Positions 44,163 through 54,329 are shown, counted from the stretch's first letter. The stretch is 64,000 nucleotides of DNA from Poriferisodalis sp026713105 (GCA_965115995.1 OZ220472.1:1426001-1490000); one strand, 5' to 3'. Program-made: numbers and translations. Notes: generated by a model from the letters alone, not told the origin.

Positions 44163-44726
44163 CTAGCCAGCAGGTGCGGGAGCGGAACCCTGCTGCACGA
44201 GCTCGTCCAGCGGGTCGCCGCGGCGGAAGCGGTCGAGCAGCACATCAGCGTCGAAGAGCACCCCGATCGGGTTCTCGGCGAAGACCGGCCCGTTCATGAA
44301 CTCGATGCACTCTTCCATCGTGGCGAAATTCTCGACCTGGAACTCCACACCGTTGCCGTCGGGATCGGCGTAGTACATCGAGGTGGTCGGCCCGTGGTTG
44401 ATTGTGCGCACCGGCATGATGCCGGCGGTGCGCAACCGCTCGTAGTGGTCCATCAGGTCACTGAAGCTGCCCATCGAGTACGCAATGTGCTCGAGCGTGC
44501 CCTTGCGCGACTCGTAGCGACCCGGCTGGCCCCGGTTGACGAATGCCATCCGGTGATGTTCGTCGTCGTAGGAGATGAAGCAGATGAACTCGTTCTCATG
44601 GACGACCTGTGCCGCCAGCACGGTGCACCACCAGTCGCGCACCGCCGGAATGTCGTCGGTGCGAAACACGCAGTGAGCCATCTTGGTCGGCAGGCGAACG
44701 TGCGGAATGGTGGCTTGCGACGCCAT
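44163..44726 (-). CDS. VOC-family (extradiol-dioxygenase-like) protein
   Basis: A 187-residue single-chain VOC protein. HCVFRTDDIPAVRDWWCTVL opens the first module and supplies a first His. LEHIAYSM supplies a second, and MYYADPDGNGVEFQVEN has the Glu, together matching the His-His-Glu facial triad of extradiol dioxygenases and glyoxalases. The fold suggests ring cleavage or isomerisation; the substrate is unknown. The ATG is at 44724-44726. It lies between two oxidative genes on the minus strand, possibly one catabolic group. Confidence 0.82.
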   Translation of the reverse strand: MASQATIPHVRLPTKMAHCVFRTDDIPAVRDWWCTVLAAQVVHENEFICFISYDDEHHRMAFVNRGQPGRYESRKGTLEHIAYSMGSFSDLMDHYERLRTAGIMPVRTINHGPTTSMYYADPDGNGVEFQVENFATMEECIEFMNGPVFAENPIGVLFDADVLLDRFRRGDPLDELVQQGSAPAPAG

Positions 44727-44857
44727 GACAACTCCTCTCGGCCAACCCCTGCGGGCCCATCTCTCAGGCTCAGTCGCCATTGACGAGGGCGGCCGCTGAG
44801 CGTCAACAGTATCGGGCGTGCCGCGACGTGCTCCGGGTTGGCCTTCGACCCGAAAGT

Positions 44858-46738
<1,881 letters not shown>

Positions 46739-46902
46739 GCGGTTCGTTTCCTGTTTCGTGCGCCGGGGGAGTCGGCAGCAATATCTAATCAATCTTAGAA
46801 AGGCTCAGGCCCCACGGTGTGCACAGCGACACGCACTTGGCCCGCTCGGCCGGACCCGCGAACCGCGGTCGGGCGGCGGACATGCCGTCAGGCGCTGCAT
46901 GC

Positions 46903-47550
46903 ATGACAGACTCGGCGCTCGTGCAGAGGGTCATCGCGTTGGACATGGAGGGCGTGCTGACGCCCGAGATCTGGATAGCGGTGGCTCAGCGCACCGGGAT
47001 CGACGAACTGCGACGCACGACCCGTGACGAGCCGGACTACGACGCGCTGATGCGGTACCGGATCGACGTGCTGAACACCCACGACGTGTCGCTCGATCAG
47101 ATCCGCGAGGTCATCGCAGAGCTGCCCCTGTTGGAGGGAGCGCGAGAATTCCTCGACGAGCTCCGGCACCGTTGGGTCGTGGTGCTGCTCTCGGACACCT
47201 TCGAGCAATTCGACGATCACTTCTTGGAGCTGATGGGTTACCCGCACCTGCTGTGCCACCGGCTCGACGTGGTCGACGGGCGTTTGGCGGGCTGGCGACG
47301 CCGGGTGGACGACGCCAAGCGCCGCGCCGTCGAGGCATACCGCGCGCTGAACTACCACGTGACCGCCGTCGGTGACTCCTACAACGACCTCACCATGCTG
47401 CGGGCAGCCGATGTCGCGAGCCTGTTCCGATGCCCCGAGGCAGTGGCCGAGGCGAACCCGGACCTGCCTGCGGCATTCACCTACGACGAGTTGATGCGTT
47501 GGATCGAGAACGTGCAGGTGCCTGCAGCAGAAAGCGGCTGCGGCACTTGA
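46903..47550 (+). CDS. thrH: ThrH-like HAD phosphatase (phosphoserine phosphatase/homoserine phosphotransferase)
   Basis: A 215-residue HAD-family protein. The nucleophile motif is LDMEGVLTPEIWIAVAQRTG (Asp-x-Glu-Gly), followed by ELRRTTRDEPDYDALMRYR, which is specific to ThrH. Motif II is VVLLSDTFEQ and motif III is VTAVGDSYNDLTML. ThrH removes phosphate from phosphoserine or moves it to homoserine. The ATG at 46903 is used. It diverges from the BVMO with a 164-bp gap and is followed by a peroxiredoxin gene 104 bp later. Confidence 0.85.
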   Translation: MTDSALVQRVIALDMEGVLTPEIWIAVAQRTGIDELRRTTRDEPDYDALMRYRIDVLNTHDVSLDQIREVIAELPLLEGAREFLDELRHRWVVVLLSDTFEQFDDHFLELMGYPHLLCHRLDVVDGRLAGWRRRVDDAKRRAVEAYRALNYHVTAVGDSYNDLTMLRAADVASLFRCPEAVAEANPDLPAAFTYDELMRWIENVQVPAAESGCGT

Positions 47551-47654
47551 CGCCCCCGACGCTGATCCGCCGGAGCAACCCCGCAAGGCAAATGGGCGGC
47601 TCGGATACGCTGCGATCCACATGTTCTGACAACTACTAGGGACGGAGCAAAGCA

Positions 47655-48137
47655 ATGGCGATTGAAGTCGGCGACCAGATTCCCGATGTGACGCTGCGAG
47701 TACTGGACGATGGCGGCATGCCAGCGCCGGTGCAATCCAGCGAGATGCTGGGCAGCGGCAAGGTGGTGCTCTTCGCAGTGCCGGGCGCATTCACGCCTGG
47801 CTGCAGCAACGTCCACCTGCCGGGTTACGTCGAGGGCGCTTCCGAGCTTGCCGGCAAGGGCGTCGACAAGATCGTCTGCGTTTCGGTGAACGACGCTTGG
47901 ACGATGGGTGCCTGGGCGCAGGCCCAAGGTGCCGAGGGCATCGAGATGGCTGCTGACGGCAACGGCGAATTTGCCGAGGCCATGGGCCTGGTCATGGATG
48001 GCTCCGGCTTCGGCCTGGGTTCTCGCTCGCGCCGGTACGCAGCGGTCATCGAGGACGGCACGGTCACGGCGCTCGAGGTGGAGCCCGGAGGCGGCATCGA
48101 GGTATCGAGTTGCTCTTCGATCTTGGGGAAGCTCTGA
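47655..48137 (+). CDS. Peroxiredoxin (Prx5/AHP1-like redoxin)
   Basis: A 160-residue peroxidase of the Prx5 type. It has VLFAVPGAFTPGCSNVHLPGY with the peroxidatic Cys in PGAFTPGC, then a helix SELAGKGVDKIVCVSVNDAWTMGAW and the C-terminal strand RYAAVIEDGTVTALEVEPGG. A candidate resolving Cys is in VSSCSS at the C-terminus. It reduces hydrogen peroxide and organic peroxides in the cytoplasm. Unlike the redoxin at 8738 it uses Cys, not selenocysteine. The ATG is at 47655, after GGGACGGAG. Confidence 0.93.
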   Translation: MAIEVGDQIPDVTLRVLDDGGMPAPVQSSEMLGSGKVVLFAVPGAFTPGCSNVHLPGYVEGASELAGKGVDKIVCVSVNDAWTMGAWAQAQGAEGIEMAADGNGEFAEAMGLVMDGSGFGLGSRSRRYAAVIEDGTVTALEVEPGGGIEVSSCSSILGKL

Positions 48138-48192
48138 TCCGCAGCAGACCACTGCGGGAGTGCGGCGCCTGGGAACAGGTGCCGCAACACGC

Positions 48193-49191
48193 ATGACAAC
48201 CGACACGGCGAGCGCTGACGATGCGGTTACATCGGCAGTGCCCTTCGGCTTCGATGTCGGCGGCACGAAGATCTTCGGCGTGGCGACCGATGGCAGTGGC
48301 GAGCTGCAGCGGACCCTGCGCGAGCCGACGCCTCACGGCGCAGAACCGTTGCTGAGGACGCTTGCGGCCATGGTGGCCCGGCTCGGGGCCGGATCCGGCC
48401 CGGTGTCGGTCGGCGTCGGGATGGCCGGCCTGATCACGATCGACGGTCGCGTGACGGTCTCGCCGAATCTCGTCGGTGTCGACGGCGCCGACATCGGCTC
48501 GCGGCTCAGCGAGATGCTGGGCCTGGATGTGTTTCTTGACAATGAGGTGAACTGCGCCGCCCGTTGGGAACTGGCCTCTGGTGCTGCGCGGGGTGTCCGT
48601 AATGGCGTCATGGTGTCGCTCGGCACCGGGATCGGCGGCGCATTCATGCTCGATGGCCGCGTGTTGCGAGGCTCGGGTGGGCTGGCCGGGGAGCCCGGCC
48701 ACATGATCGTCGAGGCGGATGGTCGACACTGCGCGTGCGGGCGGCGGGGATGCTGGGAGATGTATGCATCCGGCGCCGCGCTGGCACGGATTGCCGCCGA
48801 GCGGTTGGGCACCGAGGTCAGCGGTCCGGCGGTCACTGCTGCGGCACGTCGCGGGGATGCTGCGGCACTCGACGTGCTGGAAGAGTTCAGCTACTGGCTG
48901 GCGCTGGGCATCTCGAATCTGTGCATCTTGACCGACCCCGAAATGGTCGTGATCGGCGGCGGCCTCAGCGAGGACTGGGATCTGCTGGCGCAATCCGCCG
49001 AAGCGCACGTGAACGCGCTGCTCATCGGACGGTCCGCTGACTCACGTCCAAGAATCGTGCCCTCCCAAGCAGGCGAGATCTCTGCGGCGCTCGGCGCCGC
49101 CATGGGCGGAGCGCAGGGCCACAGCGCCGCGATGGGCGGCGCACAGGGCCACAGTGCTGCCGCAGGCGACGGCCTTCCTCACGTGACGTGA
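48193..49191 (+). CDS. ROK-family sugar kinase (glucokinase-like)
   Basis: A 332-residue ROK kinase. The ATP motif FGFDVGGTKIFGVATD opens the fold, followed by VGVGMAGLI, LDNEVNCAA, SLGTGIGGAFMLDGR and the zinc motif CACGRRGCWEMYASG (CxCGxxGCxE). It probably phosphorylates glucose or another hexose. The C-terminal end has two copies of a 10-residue unit (AMGGAQGHSA) encoded by a 30-bp tandem repeat. The ATG at 48193 is 55 bases after the peroxiredoxin stop. Its TGA overlaps the GTG of the PBP4 gene as GTGA. Confidence 0.9.
   Translation: MTTDTASADDAVTSAVPFGFDVGGTKIFGVATDGSGELQRTLREPTPHGAEPLLRTLAAMVARLGAGSGPVSVGVGMAGLITIDGRVTVSPNLVGVDGADIGSRLSEMLGLDVFLDNEVNCAARWELASGAARGVRNGVMVSLGTGIGGAFMLDGRVLRGSGGLAGEPGHMIVEADGRHCACGRRGCWEMYASGAALARIAAERLGTEVSGPAVTAAARRGDAAALDVLEEFSYWLALGISNLCILTDPEMVVIGGGLSEDWDLLAQSAEAHVNALLIGRSADSRPRIVPSQAGEISAALGAAMGGAQGHSAAMGGAQGHSAAAGDGLPHVT
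49099..49158. repeat. 30-bp tandem duplication at the 3' end of the ROK gene
   Basis: Units 49099-49128 and 49129-49158 are in frame and encode AMGGAQGHSA twice. Differences between the units are only at third codon positions. Confidence 0.92.
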
Positions 49192-50639
49192 GACTCCTGC
49201 GCACGGCCGTGCTGGTGCTGTTGACAGCAGCGGCTGGTCTGCTGCCCACGGTGGCGGCCCTGCGCATGAACGCATCGGCTGACGATGCCGCGACCTACGC
49301 AGCATCGCTGCGTACTCCCGTTCTGGCGCCCGCGCCCGAGGCCGGTGCCGAGACCGTGCCGTCGGCGCTGCCGCTGCTGCGGGCCGAGCGCGCACCCGAT
49401 GCACTGTGGCGAGCGGCGCAGGAGCATCACATCGGCACCGAGATGACCGCGTTCAGCTCGGACTGGCCCGAGCCGCACTGCCTCGCGATCTCGATTGCCG
49501 GCACCGAGGTGTTCTCGAGCAATCCCGATCCGGTGATCCCCGCATCAGTACAGAAGCTCATCACCGCCGCAGCAGCGCTGGCCGTCGTCGACCCCGATGA
49601 ACGGCTCGTCACCCAGGTGCTGACCGATGCCGAGATCGTCGACGGCACCCTCGACGGCACCGTCTGGGTCGTCGGCGGCGGCGATCCGCTGATCATGACC
49701 CAGTCGTACGCAGATTCTCACCGCCGCCAGCCGCAACTCCGCACGCCGGTGGAAGACCTTGCCGACGAACTCCTCGGGCTCGGCATCGAGACGCTGCGGG
49801 GCAATCTCATCGCGGATGAGTCCCGTTACGACACGACACGGTTTCCCGAGACGTGGCCGCAGCGTTACATCACCCAGCTCAACAGCGGCCCGCTGTCTGC
49901 GCTGAATCTGAACGACGGCATCACGGGCTTCACGACGACGCTGTCTGCTGCGGAACACCCGGCACGCTGGTTTGTCTCCACCTTGGCCGACCTGCTGCGG
50001 GTTCGAGGCGTCTCGGTGGACGTCGAGATCGGCGTGTCGGCGGCGCCGAGCGGCATGAACGAGATTACTCGGCTCACGTCGCCGCCGCTGGTGGAGATCA
50101 TCCAGCAGATGCTGCGCGAGAGCGACAACACCACCGCCGAGCTGATGTTGCGCGAGATCGGCCTGCGAAGTGCAGGAGAGGGCACCACCCCAGCGGGCGC
50201 TGCTGCCGCAGAGCGGATCGTGTCAGACCTGCTGCCGGACCGGTCACGTCCCGCGGTGGTGGACGGTTCGGGATTGGATCGTCAGAACATGGTCACCTGC
50301 GGCTTCCTCGTCGCGCTTCTCGATCATTTCGGCACCGAGAGCGAATTCGCAGCGGGGCTGCCGGTTGCGGCGCGCACTGGGACGCTCTCGCACCGCTTCG
50401 CCGAACATCCTGCAGCCGGGCGGCTGCATGCGAAAACCGGTCTGCTGCGGGGTGTCAACGCCCTGGCCGGGTTCATCGAGACCGACAGCGGCACGGTGAC
50501 GTTCGCCCAGATGCTCAATGGCGTGCCGCCCGAAGGTCGTGTCGGCTTGGACCTGCAGGAGTCATTGGTCGGCCAACTCCTGCGCTACCCGGTGGGCGAC
50601 GTCACCGCCCTGCGAGGATTGGCCCGTGGCTCTGCCTGA
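49188..50639 (+). CDS. dacB: D-alanyl-D-alanine carboxypeptidase/endopeptidase (PBP4, DacB family)
   Basis: A 483-residue penicillin-binding protein of class C low-molecular-mass type. An N-terminal signal or anchor (RLLRTAVLVLLTAAAGLLPTVAAL) is followed by the SxxK motif PASVQKLITAAAAL, SDNTTAEL (SxN) and LHAKTGLL (KTG). It trims peptidoglycan cross-links in the envelope. The start is GTG at 49188-49190, overlapping the ROK stop. A LON-domain gene begins within its last codons (GTG at 50626), so the four genes ROK-PBP4-LON form one transcriptional group. Confidence 0.9.
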   Translation: MRLLRTAVLVLLTAAAGLLPTVAALRMNASADDAATYAASLRTPVLAPAPEAGAETVPSALPLLRAERAPDALWRAAQEHHIGTEMTAFSSDWPEPHCLAISIAGTEVFSSNPDPVIPASVQKLITAAAALAVVDPDERLVTQVLTDAEIVDGTLDGTVWVVGGGDPLIMTQSYADSHRRQPQLRTPVEDLADELLGLGIETLRGNLIADESRYDTTRFPETWPQRYITQLNSGPLSALNLNDGITGFTTTLSAAEHPARWFVSTLADLLRVRGVSVDVEIGVSAAPSGMNEITRLTSPPLVEIIQQMLRESDNTTAELMLREIGLRSAGEGTTPAGAAAAERIVSDLLPDRSRPAVVDGSGLDRQNMVTCGFLVALLDHFGTESEFAAGLPVAARTGTLSHRFAEHPAAGRLHAKTGLLRGVNALAGFIETDSGTVTFAQMLNGVPPEGRVGLDLQESLVGQLLRYPVGDVTALRGLARGSA

Positions 50640-51309
50640 TGACGCACGCGAACGTGCTGTGCCCAATGACGCACGCGAGCGTGCGATGTTCCCGCTCGGG
50701 TCGCCGCTGCTGCCAGGGGCCGTGCTGCCGCTGCACATCTTCGAGCCCCGCTACCGGGCGCTCGCGCGGCGGTGTACCGACAATTCCGAACCCTTCGGCG
50801 TCGTGATGATCGAACGCGGCAGCGAGGTCGGCGGCGGCGACGTGCGTGCCGATGTTGGATGCCTGGCCGCCATCGTCGAGCACCAGGAGCTGCCCGACGG
50901 GCGCTGGATGATGATCGCCGCCGGCGATCGGCGGATCCGGGTGATCGAGTGGCTGGCGGACGATCCCTACCCCAGGGCACTGGCCGCCGATTGGCCCGAC
51001 GAATCCGCCGAGGTGGCCGCAACCGAGCGGCAGGCCGCCGTCGCTCGCCTGCGCCGCCTGCGGGCGCGTGCGTCAGAGATCGGTGCCATCGGGATCACCG
51101 CGGCCGAATCGGCTGCCGTCGACGATCAGCTTGCGAGCCTGGCCATGACGCCTGGCGACGCTTCGGCCTGGTCGTTCCAGCTCGCGTCGCTCGTGCCTGC
51201 CGGCCCGTTCGACCGCCATCAGATGCTGTGCTCGCCGGATCCTGCCCGCCGGCTGGCGGTGATCGGGGAGGTCCTCGACGGCGTAGAAGAACTGCTGGGC
51301 GAACGGTAG
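50626..51309 (+). CDS. Stand-alone LON substrate-binding-domain protein
   Basis: A 227-residue protein whose N-terminus (MFPLGSPLLPGAVLPLHIFEPRYRALARR) is the start of the Lon protease N-terminal domain, without ATPase or protease parts. Such proteins in actinobacteria are of unclear function. The start GTG at 50626 has GAGGA about eight bases upstream. A 27-bp tandem duplication encodes DDARERAVP then NDARERAMF at the extreme N-terminus. An ATG at 50686 would skip this duplication. It overlaps the PBP4 gene by 14 bases. Confidence 0.78.
   Translation: MALPDDARERAVPNDARERAMFPLGSPLLPGAVLPLHIFEPRYRALARRCTDNSEPFGVVMIERGSEVGGGDVRADVGCLAAIVEHQELPDGRWMMIAAGDRRIRVIEWLADDPYPRALAADWPDESAEVAATERQAAVARLRRLRARASEIGAIGITAAESAAVDDQLASLAMTPGDASAWSFQLASLVPAGPFDRHQMLCSPDPARRLAVIGEVLDGVEELLGER
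50638..50691. repeat. 27-bp tandem duplication at the 5' end of the LON-domain gene
   Basis: Units 50638-50664 and 50665-50691 are in frame and encode a DARERA core twice. It adds nine residues and a second ATG-like start context. Confidence 0.85.
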
Positions 51310-51416
51310 CGTCGCCCCACGGGCGGGGGCGGCCCGCTCATGTCGAGTGGCGACTTGTGCGGGAGCCGGCTGCACCCTCGCAGCGTGTGCCCCAGCAGAC
51401 GGGACCTGAGCGAACT

Positions 51417-51788
51417 GTGCCTCGACGAGACTCCGGCTTGCGAGCCGAGATTTCCGAACTCTTCGAGATGCTCCGGGCCTATGCCGTCCAAGAGACGGTG
51501 GGCCCGCTGCGCGGGCTCGGCCGGTACTTGCTGTTCGGGCTTGCCGGCGCTTTGGGGGTCAGCTTGGGCGTTGTGCTTGCGACGCTGGCACTGGTGCGCG
51601 TGCTGCAGGCAGAAGCCGGCATCTTCAATGCGAACTGGTCGTTCGTCCCGTACCTGGCAGGTGTCGCCTTTCTCGTACTGGCGATCCTGGCGCTGATTCG
51701 GGCGGTGCGGCCGGGGCGCAACAGTGCCGCGGCAGACCTCGCCGCACCGAAGGCCGATGAGCACGCCACAGGCGATGACGATGACTGA
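51417..51788 (+). CDS. Phage-holin-like (holin superfamily III) membrane protein
   Basis: A 123-residue protein. A short amphipathic helix (LRAEISELFEMLRAYAVQETVG) precedes two membrane segments (YLLFGLAGALGVSLGVVLATLALV and FVPYLAGVAFLVLAILALI), and an acidic tail ends DDDD. This matches actinobacterial chromosomal holin-like families, which are usually not phage lysis proteins. The start is GTG at 51417; no ATG is available upstream. The stop overlaps the next small gene. Confidence 0.7.
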   Translation: MPRRDSGLRAEISELFEMLRAYAVQETVGPLRGLGRYLLFGLAGALGVSLGVVLATLALVRVLQAEAGIFNANWSFVPYLAGVAFLVLAILALIRAVRPGRNSAAADLAAPKADEHATGDDDD

Positions 51789-52026
51789 GGGCAACGGGGG
51801 ACTCATGACCGGTTCGGGCACAAATGGCCAGCGCATCACGCCGTCGGACATCTCCGGGCGCGTGCGAGAGATCATGGGCGGGGCGGGCGATACGGTCGAG
51901 CAGGTGTCCAGCGCCGCCGTCGCCGTGGCCGCAGCGCTCGGCACGGGCCTGGTGCTGGCTGCGTTCTTGTTCGGCCGCCGCCGAGGGCGCCGTCGCAGCA
52001 CGCTCGTTGAAGTCGTACGGGTATAG
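51781..52026 (+). CDS. Small membrane protein, unknown family
   Basis: About 81 residues. A hydrophilic N-terminus, a heptad-like region (SDISGRVREIMGGAGDTVEQVSSA) and one membrane segment (VAVAAALGTGLVLAAFLFG) followed by a basic RRRGRRR tail. An ATG at 51757 would add eight residues. The ATG at 51781 overlaps the holin-like stop. It resembles small proteins that follow holin-like genes in actinobacteria. No function can be given. Confidence 0.6.
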   Translation: MTEGNGGLMTGSGTNGQRITPSDISGRVREIMGGAGDTVEQVSSAAVAVAAALGTGLVLAAFLFGRRRGRRRSTLVEVVRV

Positions 52027-52051
52027 GCCCACCAGCGTGAAGGTCAACGTG

Positions 52052-52288
52052 ATGCCTCGGCGCATGGGCGCCCGTGCTGCGGACGCACTGTGGCGACGGG
52101 CGCGCAGCGGCAGCGGGGTGTGGCTGGCGGCGGCGATCGTCGCCAGCGGGCTGCGGCTGTTGCGTCGCATCGCCAAGCGCGAGCGAGAAGTGGTGTTTCA
52201 GAGCGAGCTTGCGGCTGGCGAGCAGCTCGTGATCCGTCTGGTGCAGCGCGGCGAAGGCGACGACCTGCCCCCAGCGGAGGGCACGTGA
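52052..52288 (+). CDS. Small protein with one hydrophobic segment, unknown
   Basis: A 78-residue protein. The ATG at 52052 has GAAGG eight bases upstream, a better start than the GTG at 52037. MPRRMGARAADALWRRARSG leads a hydrophobic segment (VWLAAAIVASGLRLLRR), then a basic, strand-like end (EREVVFQSELAAGEQLVIRLV). Its stop overlaps trmI. It may be the last of a three-gene envelope set, but its function is unknown. Confidence 0.6.
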   Translation: MPRRMGARAADALWRRARSGSGVWLAAAIVASGLRLLRRIAKREREVVFQSELAAGEQLVIRLVQRGEGDDLPPAEGT

Positions 52289-53124
52289 GCCAGGCGTCGG
52301 CTGCATCGCAGCCGGCCGAGCTGCAAGCCGGCGAGACCGTGCTGATGATCGACAGCCGCCAGCGCCGCTACCTCGTGACGCTGCGCGAAAGCGGCGAGTT
52401 CCATACCCACGCAGGAGTCGTGCAGCACGACGCGATCATCAACTCGCTCGAAGGCTCGAAGTTCCGCACCGGTTCGGGGGCACGGTTCGTGGCAGTCCGT
52501 CCCACGCTCGCCGATCACGTGCTGAAGATGCCGCGCGGGGCGCAGGTGATCTACCCCAAGGACCTCGGCGCGATCTTGATGCTGGCCGATGTCCGGGCGG
52601 GCATGGCAGTCTTCGAAACCGGCGTGGGCTCGGGCGCACTGTCGGCGACGCTGCTGCGCACGGGTGCGTCCGTCACCGGGTACGAGCTGCGGGAGGACTT
52701 TGCCAATCGGGCGCTGAGCAACGTCGAGGCCATCGCCGGACCTGGCGCACTCGAGCGCTATGACGTCCAGCTTCGCGATGCCTACGACGCCGTGGAGGCG
52801 CCACAGAATTCGGCCCAGCCGGGTGCCGCAGCCGGGTTGGGGTGCCTCTATGACCGGGCCGTGCTTGACATTCCCGAGCCGTGGCGCGTCGCGGTACACC
52901 TGCCGGGCAGGTTGCGGCGCGGCGGGATTGTCGTGGCCTACAACCCGTCGGTGACCCAGGTGCAGCAGTTGCGCCGCACGCTCTCAGACGGACCTTGGGC
53001 CCTGATCGAGACGATCGAAGTGCTGCACCGCAGCTGGCACGTCGAAGGAGCGTCCGTGCGGCCCGATCACCGCATGATCGCCCACACCGGCTTCTTGACG
53101 CACGCTCGATTGATCGAGGCGTGA
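52285..53124 (+). CDS. trmI: tRNA (adenine-N1-)-methyltransferase TrmI
   Basis: A 279-residue SAM-dependent methyltransferase that makes m1A58 in tRNA. It has an N-terminal beta domain (TVLMIDSRQRRYLVTL), the linker VIYPKDLGAILMLADV, the SAM motif FETGVGSGALSATLL, and IPEPWRVAVHLPG with VAYNPSVTQV for the catalytic Asp region. The start GTG overlaps the upstream stop (GTGA). In mycobacteria trmI also lies next to the proteasome genes, so the context supports this assignment. Confidence 0.92.
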   Translation: MSQASAASQPAELQAGETVLMIDSRQRRYLVTLRESGEFHTHAGVVQHDAIINSLEGSKFRTGSGARFVAVRPTLADHVLKMPRGAQVIYPKDLGAILMLADVRAGMAVFETGVGSGALSATLLRTGASVTGYELREDFANRALSNVEAIAGPGALERYDVQLRDAYDAVEAPQNSAQPGAAAGLGCLYDRAVLDIPEPWRVAVHLPGRLRRGGIVVAYNPSVTQVQQLRRTLSDGPWALIETIEVLHRSWHVEGASVRPDHRMIAHTGFLTHARLIEA

Positions 53125-54020
53125 CGGGCCTCGCGGCAACTCCACACATCAGGACCCGAACCCGTGCGCGCAGTGCGTCGGCCGTGGCGCTGTGCGCGGG
53201 GCTGTACGCGCTGATGCTGGCGTCGACATTGGCCGGCTGCGCGCCCGATCCTGACGATGCCGGCAGGGCAGGCGAGCCACCAGAACCCGTTGCGCACATC
53301 GAAGGCGTGGACGGCCCGGTGTGGGTGGGGGCGCCGCCCGCAGCACTCACGATCAGCGATGAGACGCTCGCTGAGGTCGCCCGTGCGGTGGTGCCGCTGC
53401 GAGCCATGGGCTGCGCACCCGTCTCCAACGGAACGGCGTTCGCCATCGCCCCAGGTCTGCTGATCGGGGCTGCCCACGTCATCGCAGGGGCATCAGCAGT
53501 AGAGATCGATGTCGTCGCGGGCGAGTCCGCAACGGCAGTGTCGTTCCCAGTGGAGGTGGTGGGATTCTCCGAAGCACGGGATCTCGCCCTGCTGCGAACC
53601 GACGCGCCCCTGCCTGCGCTGGGCGTCGATCGTGGCCGGATCGGAGCAACCGCAGCCGTGCTCGGATACCCCGAAGGCTCCCGGCTGGAAGCGTCGCCTG
53701 CCCGTATCGAGCACTACGTGAGTGCGAGCGGATTGTGGGGCGACGGGACCAGGCGACGTGTCTACGTCTTAGCGGTCAACGTGCGTGCGGGGCAGTCGGG
53801 CGGACCGCTCGTCGATCATCAGGGCAACGTTGTCGGCATCGCGTTCGCTACGGTGCGCGGGTCCGCAGACGTCGGCTTTGCGCTCAACCGCGACGAACTG
53901 GTGGGCTTCCTCGCCTCGTCCGGAGTTGATGCCCGGATCGACTACCTGGGCCGCACCGTGGTGCGGGCGCAGCCTGAAGAGCTGCGCGAGGTACCGAACG
54001 GAAGGTGTGCGCTGCGTTGA
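53121..54020 (+). CDS. Trypsin-like serine protease lipoprotein
   Basis: A 299-residue S1-type protease. A signal sequence ends in lipobox LAGC (ALCAGLYALMLASTLAGCAPD). The triad is readable as His in GAAHVI, Asp in SEARDLALLR and Ser in RAGQSGGPLVD, with the CAPVSNGTAF chymotrypsin-like start. It is probably anchored outside the cytoplasmic membrane. The start GTG overlaps the trmI stop. The stop TGA lies in the first of three palindromic repeats. It may process envelope proteins; it is distinct from HtrA as no PDZ domain follows. Confidence 0.85.
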   Translation: MTGLAATPHIRTRTRARSASAVALCAGLYALMLASTLAGCAPDPDDAGRAGEPPEPVAHIEGVDGPVWVGAPPAALTISDETLAEVARAVVPLRAMGCAPVSNGTAFAIAPGLLIGAAHVIAGASAVEIDVVAGESATAVSFPVEVVGFSEARDLALLRTDAPLPALGVDRGRIGATAAVLGYPEGSRLEASPARIEHYVSASGLWGDGTRRRVYVLAVNVRAGQSGGPLVDHQGNVVGIAFATVRGSADVGFALNRDELVGFLASSGVDARIDYLGRTVVRAQPEELREVPNGRCALR

Positions 54021-54111
54021 GGCTTACGCCTCAATCCGCGTTTGATGCTTCACCGAGGCTTACGCCTCAATCTGTGCTTGTCGCTTTATTGAGGCTTACG
54101 CCTCAATAAAG
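54017..54111. repeat. Three palindromic repeats, 36-bp period, between convergent genes
   Basis: The core GAGGCTTACGCCTCAAT occurs at 54019-54035, 54055-54071 and 54091-54107, exactly 36 bp apart. Each folds as GAGGC-TTAC-GCCTC; the third extends to a 12-bp perfect stem (54084-54111). The protease TGA is in the first stem and the ferredoxin TAA is in the third loop. Spacers are 19 bp and partly alike. It may be a bidirectional terminator, but it is also a diverged tandem repeat. Confidence 0.85.
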
Positions 54112-54329
54112 ATGCACTCCCCGGGGCATTCTTCGGCGGATTCGATCACGGCGTCGAGCTGGGAGTCGGCGAACTCTGCGAGACCTTCGACGCCACCCGG
54201 TTCGGCGAATACCTTGTCGCCTTCCTTCACGTAGGCAAGACCATCGTCGAGAAGCGTGAAGACATCTGGTGCGATCTCTTCACAGAGCCCGTCACCGGTA
54301 CACAGATCCTGATCGATCCAGACCTTCAT
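54096..54329 (-). CDS. Single-cluster ferredoxin
   Basis: A 77-residue ferredoxin. It starts MKVWIDQDLCTGDGLC and has later cysteines in ECPGECIFIE. The C-x5-C plus CP pattern is that of [3Fe-4S] or incomplete [4Fe-4S] ferredoxins that serve P450s and related oxidases. Cys count: two near the N-terminus and two near the C-terminus. The ATG at 54327-54329 is used because a longer frame adds an unrelated tail. The stop is inside the third palindrome. A partner oxygenase is not adjacent. Confidence 0.88.
   Translation of the reverse strand: MKVWIDQDLCTGDGLCEEIAPDVFTLLDDGLAYVKEGDKVFAEPGGVEGLAEFADSQLDAVIESAEECPGECIFIEA

Noticed and set aside
47908..48192. An N-terminal extension of the ROK kinase into the peroxiredoxin gene
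   Set aside because: The extension is antihomologous Arg/Ser-rich sequence in a wrong frame of the peroxiredoxin gene; the ATG at 48193 begins the ROK domain.
51417..51788. Prophage lysis gene
   Set aside because: The holin-like protein belongs to a chromosomal actinobacterial type, and no other phage gene or lysin is nearby.
54017..54111. Mini CRISPR array
   Set aside because: Repeats are only 17 bp and palindromic, spacers are 19 bp and similar to each other, and no cas gene is near.
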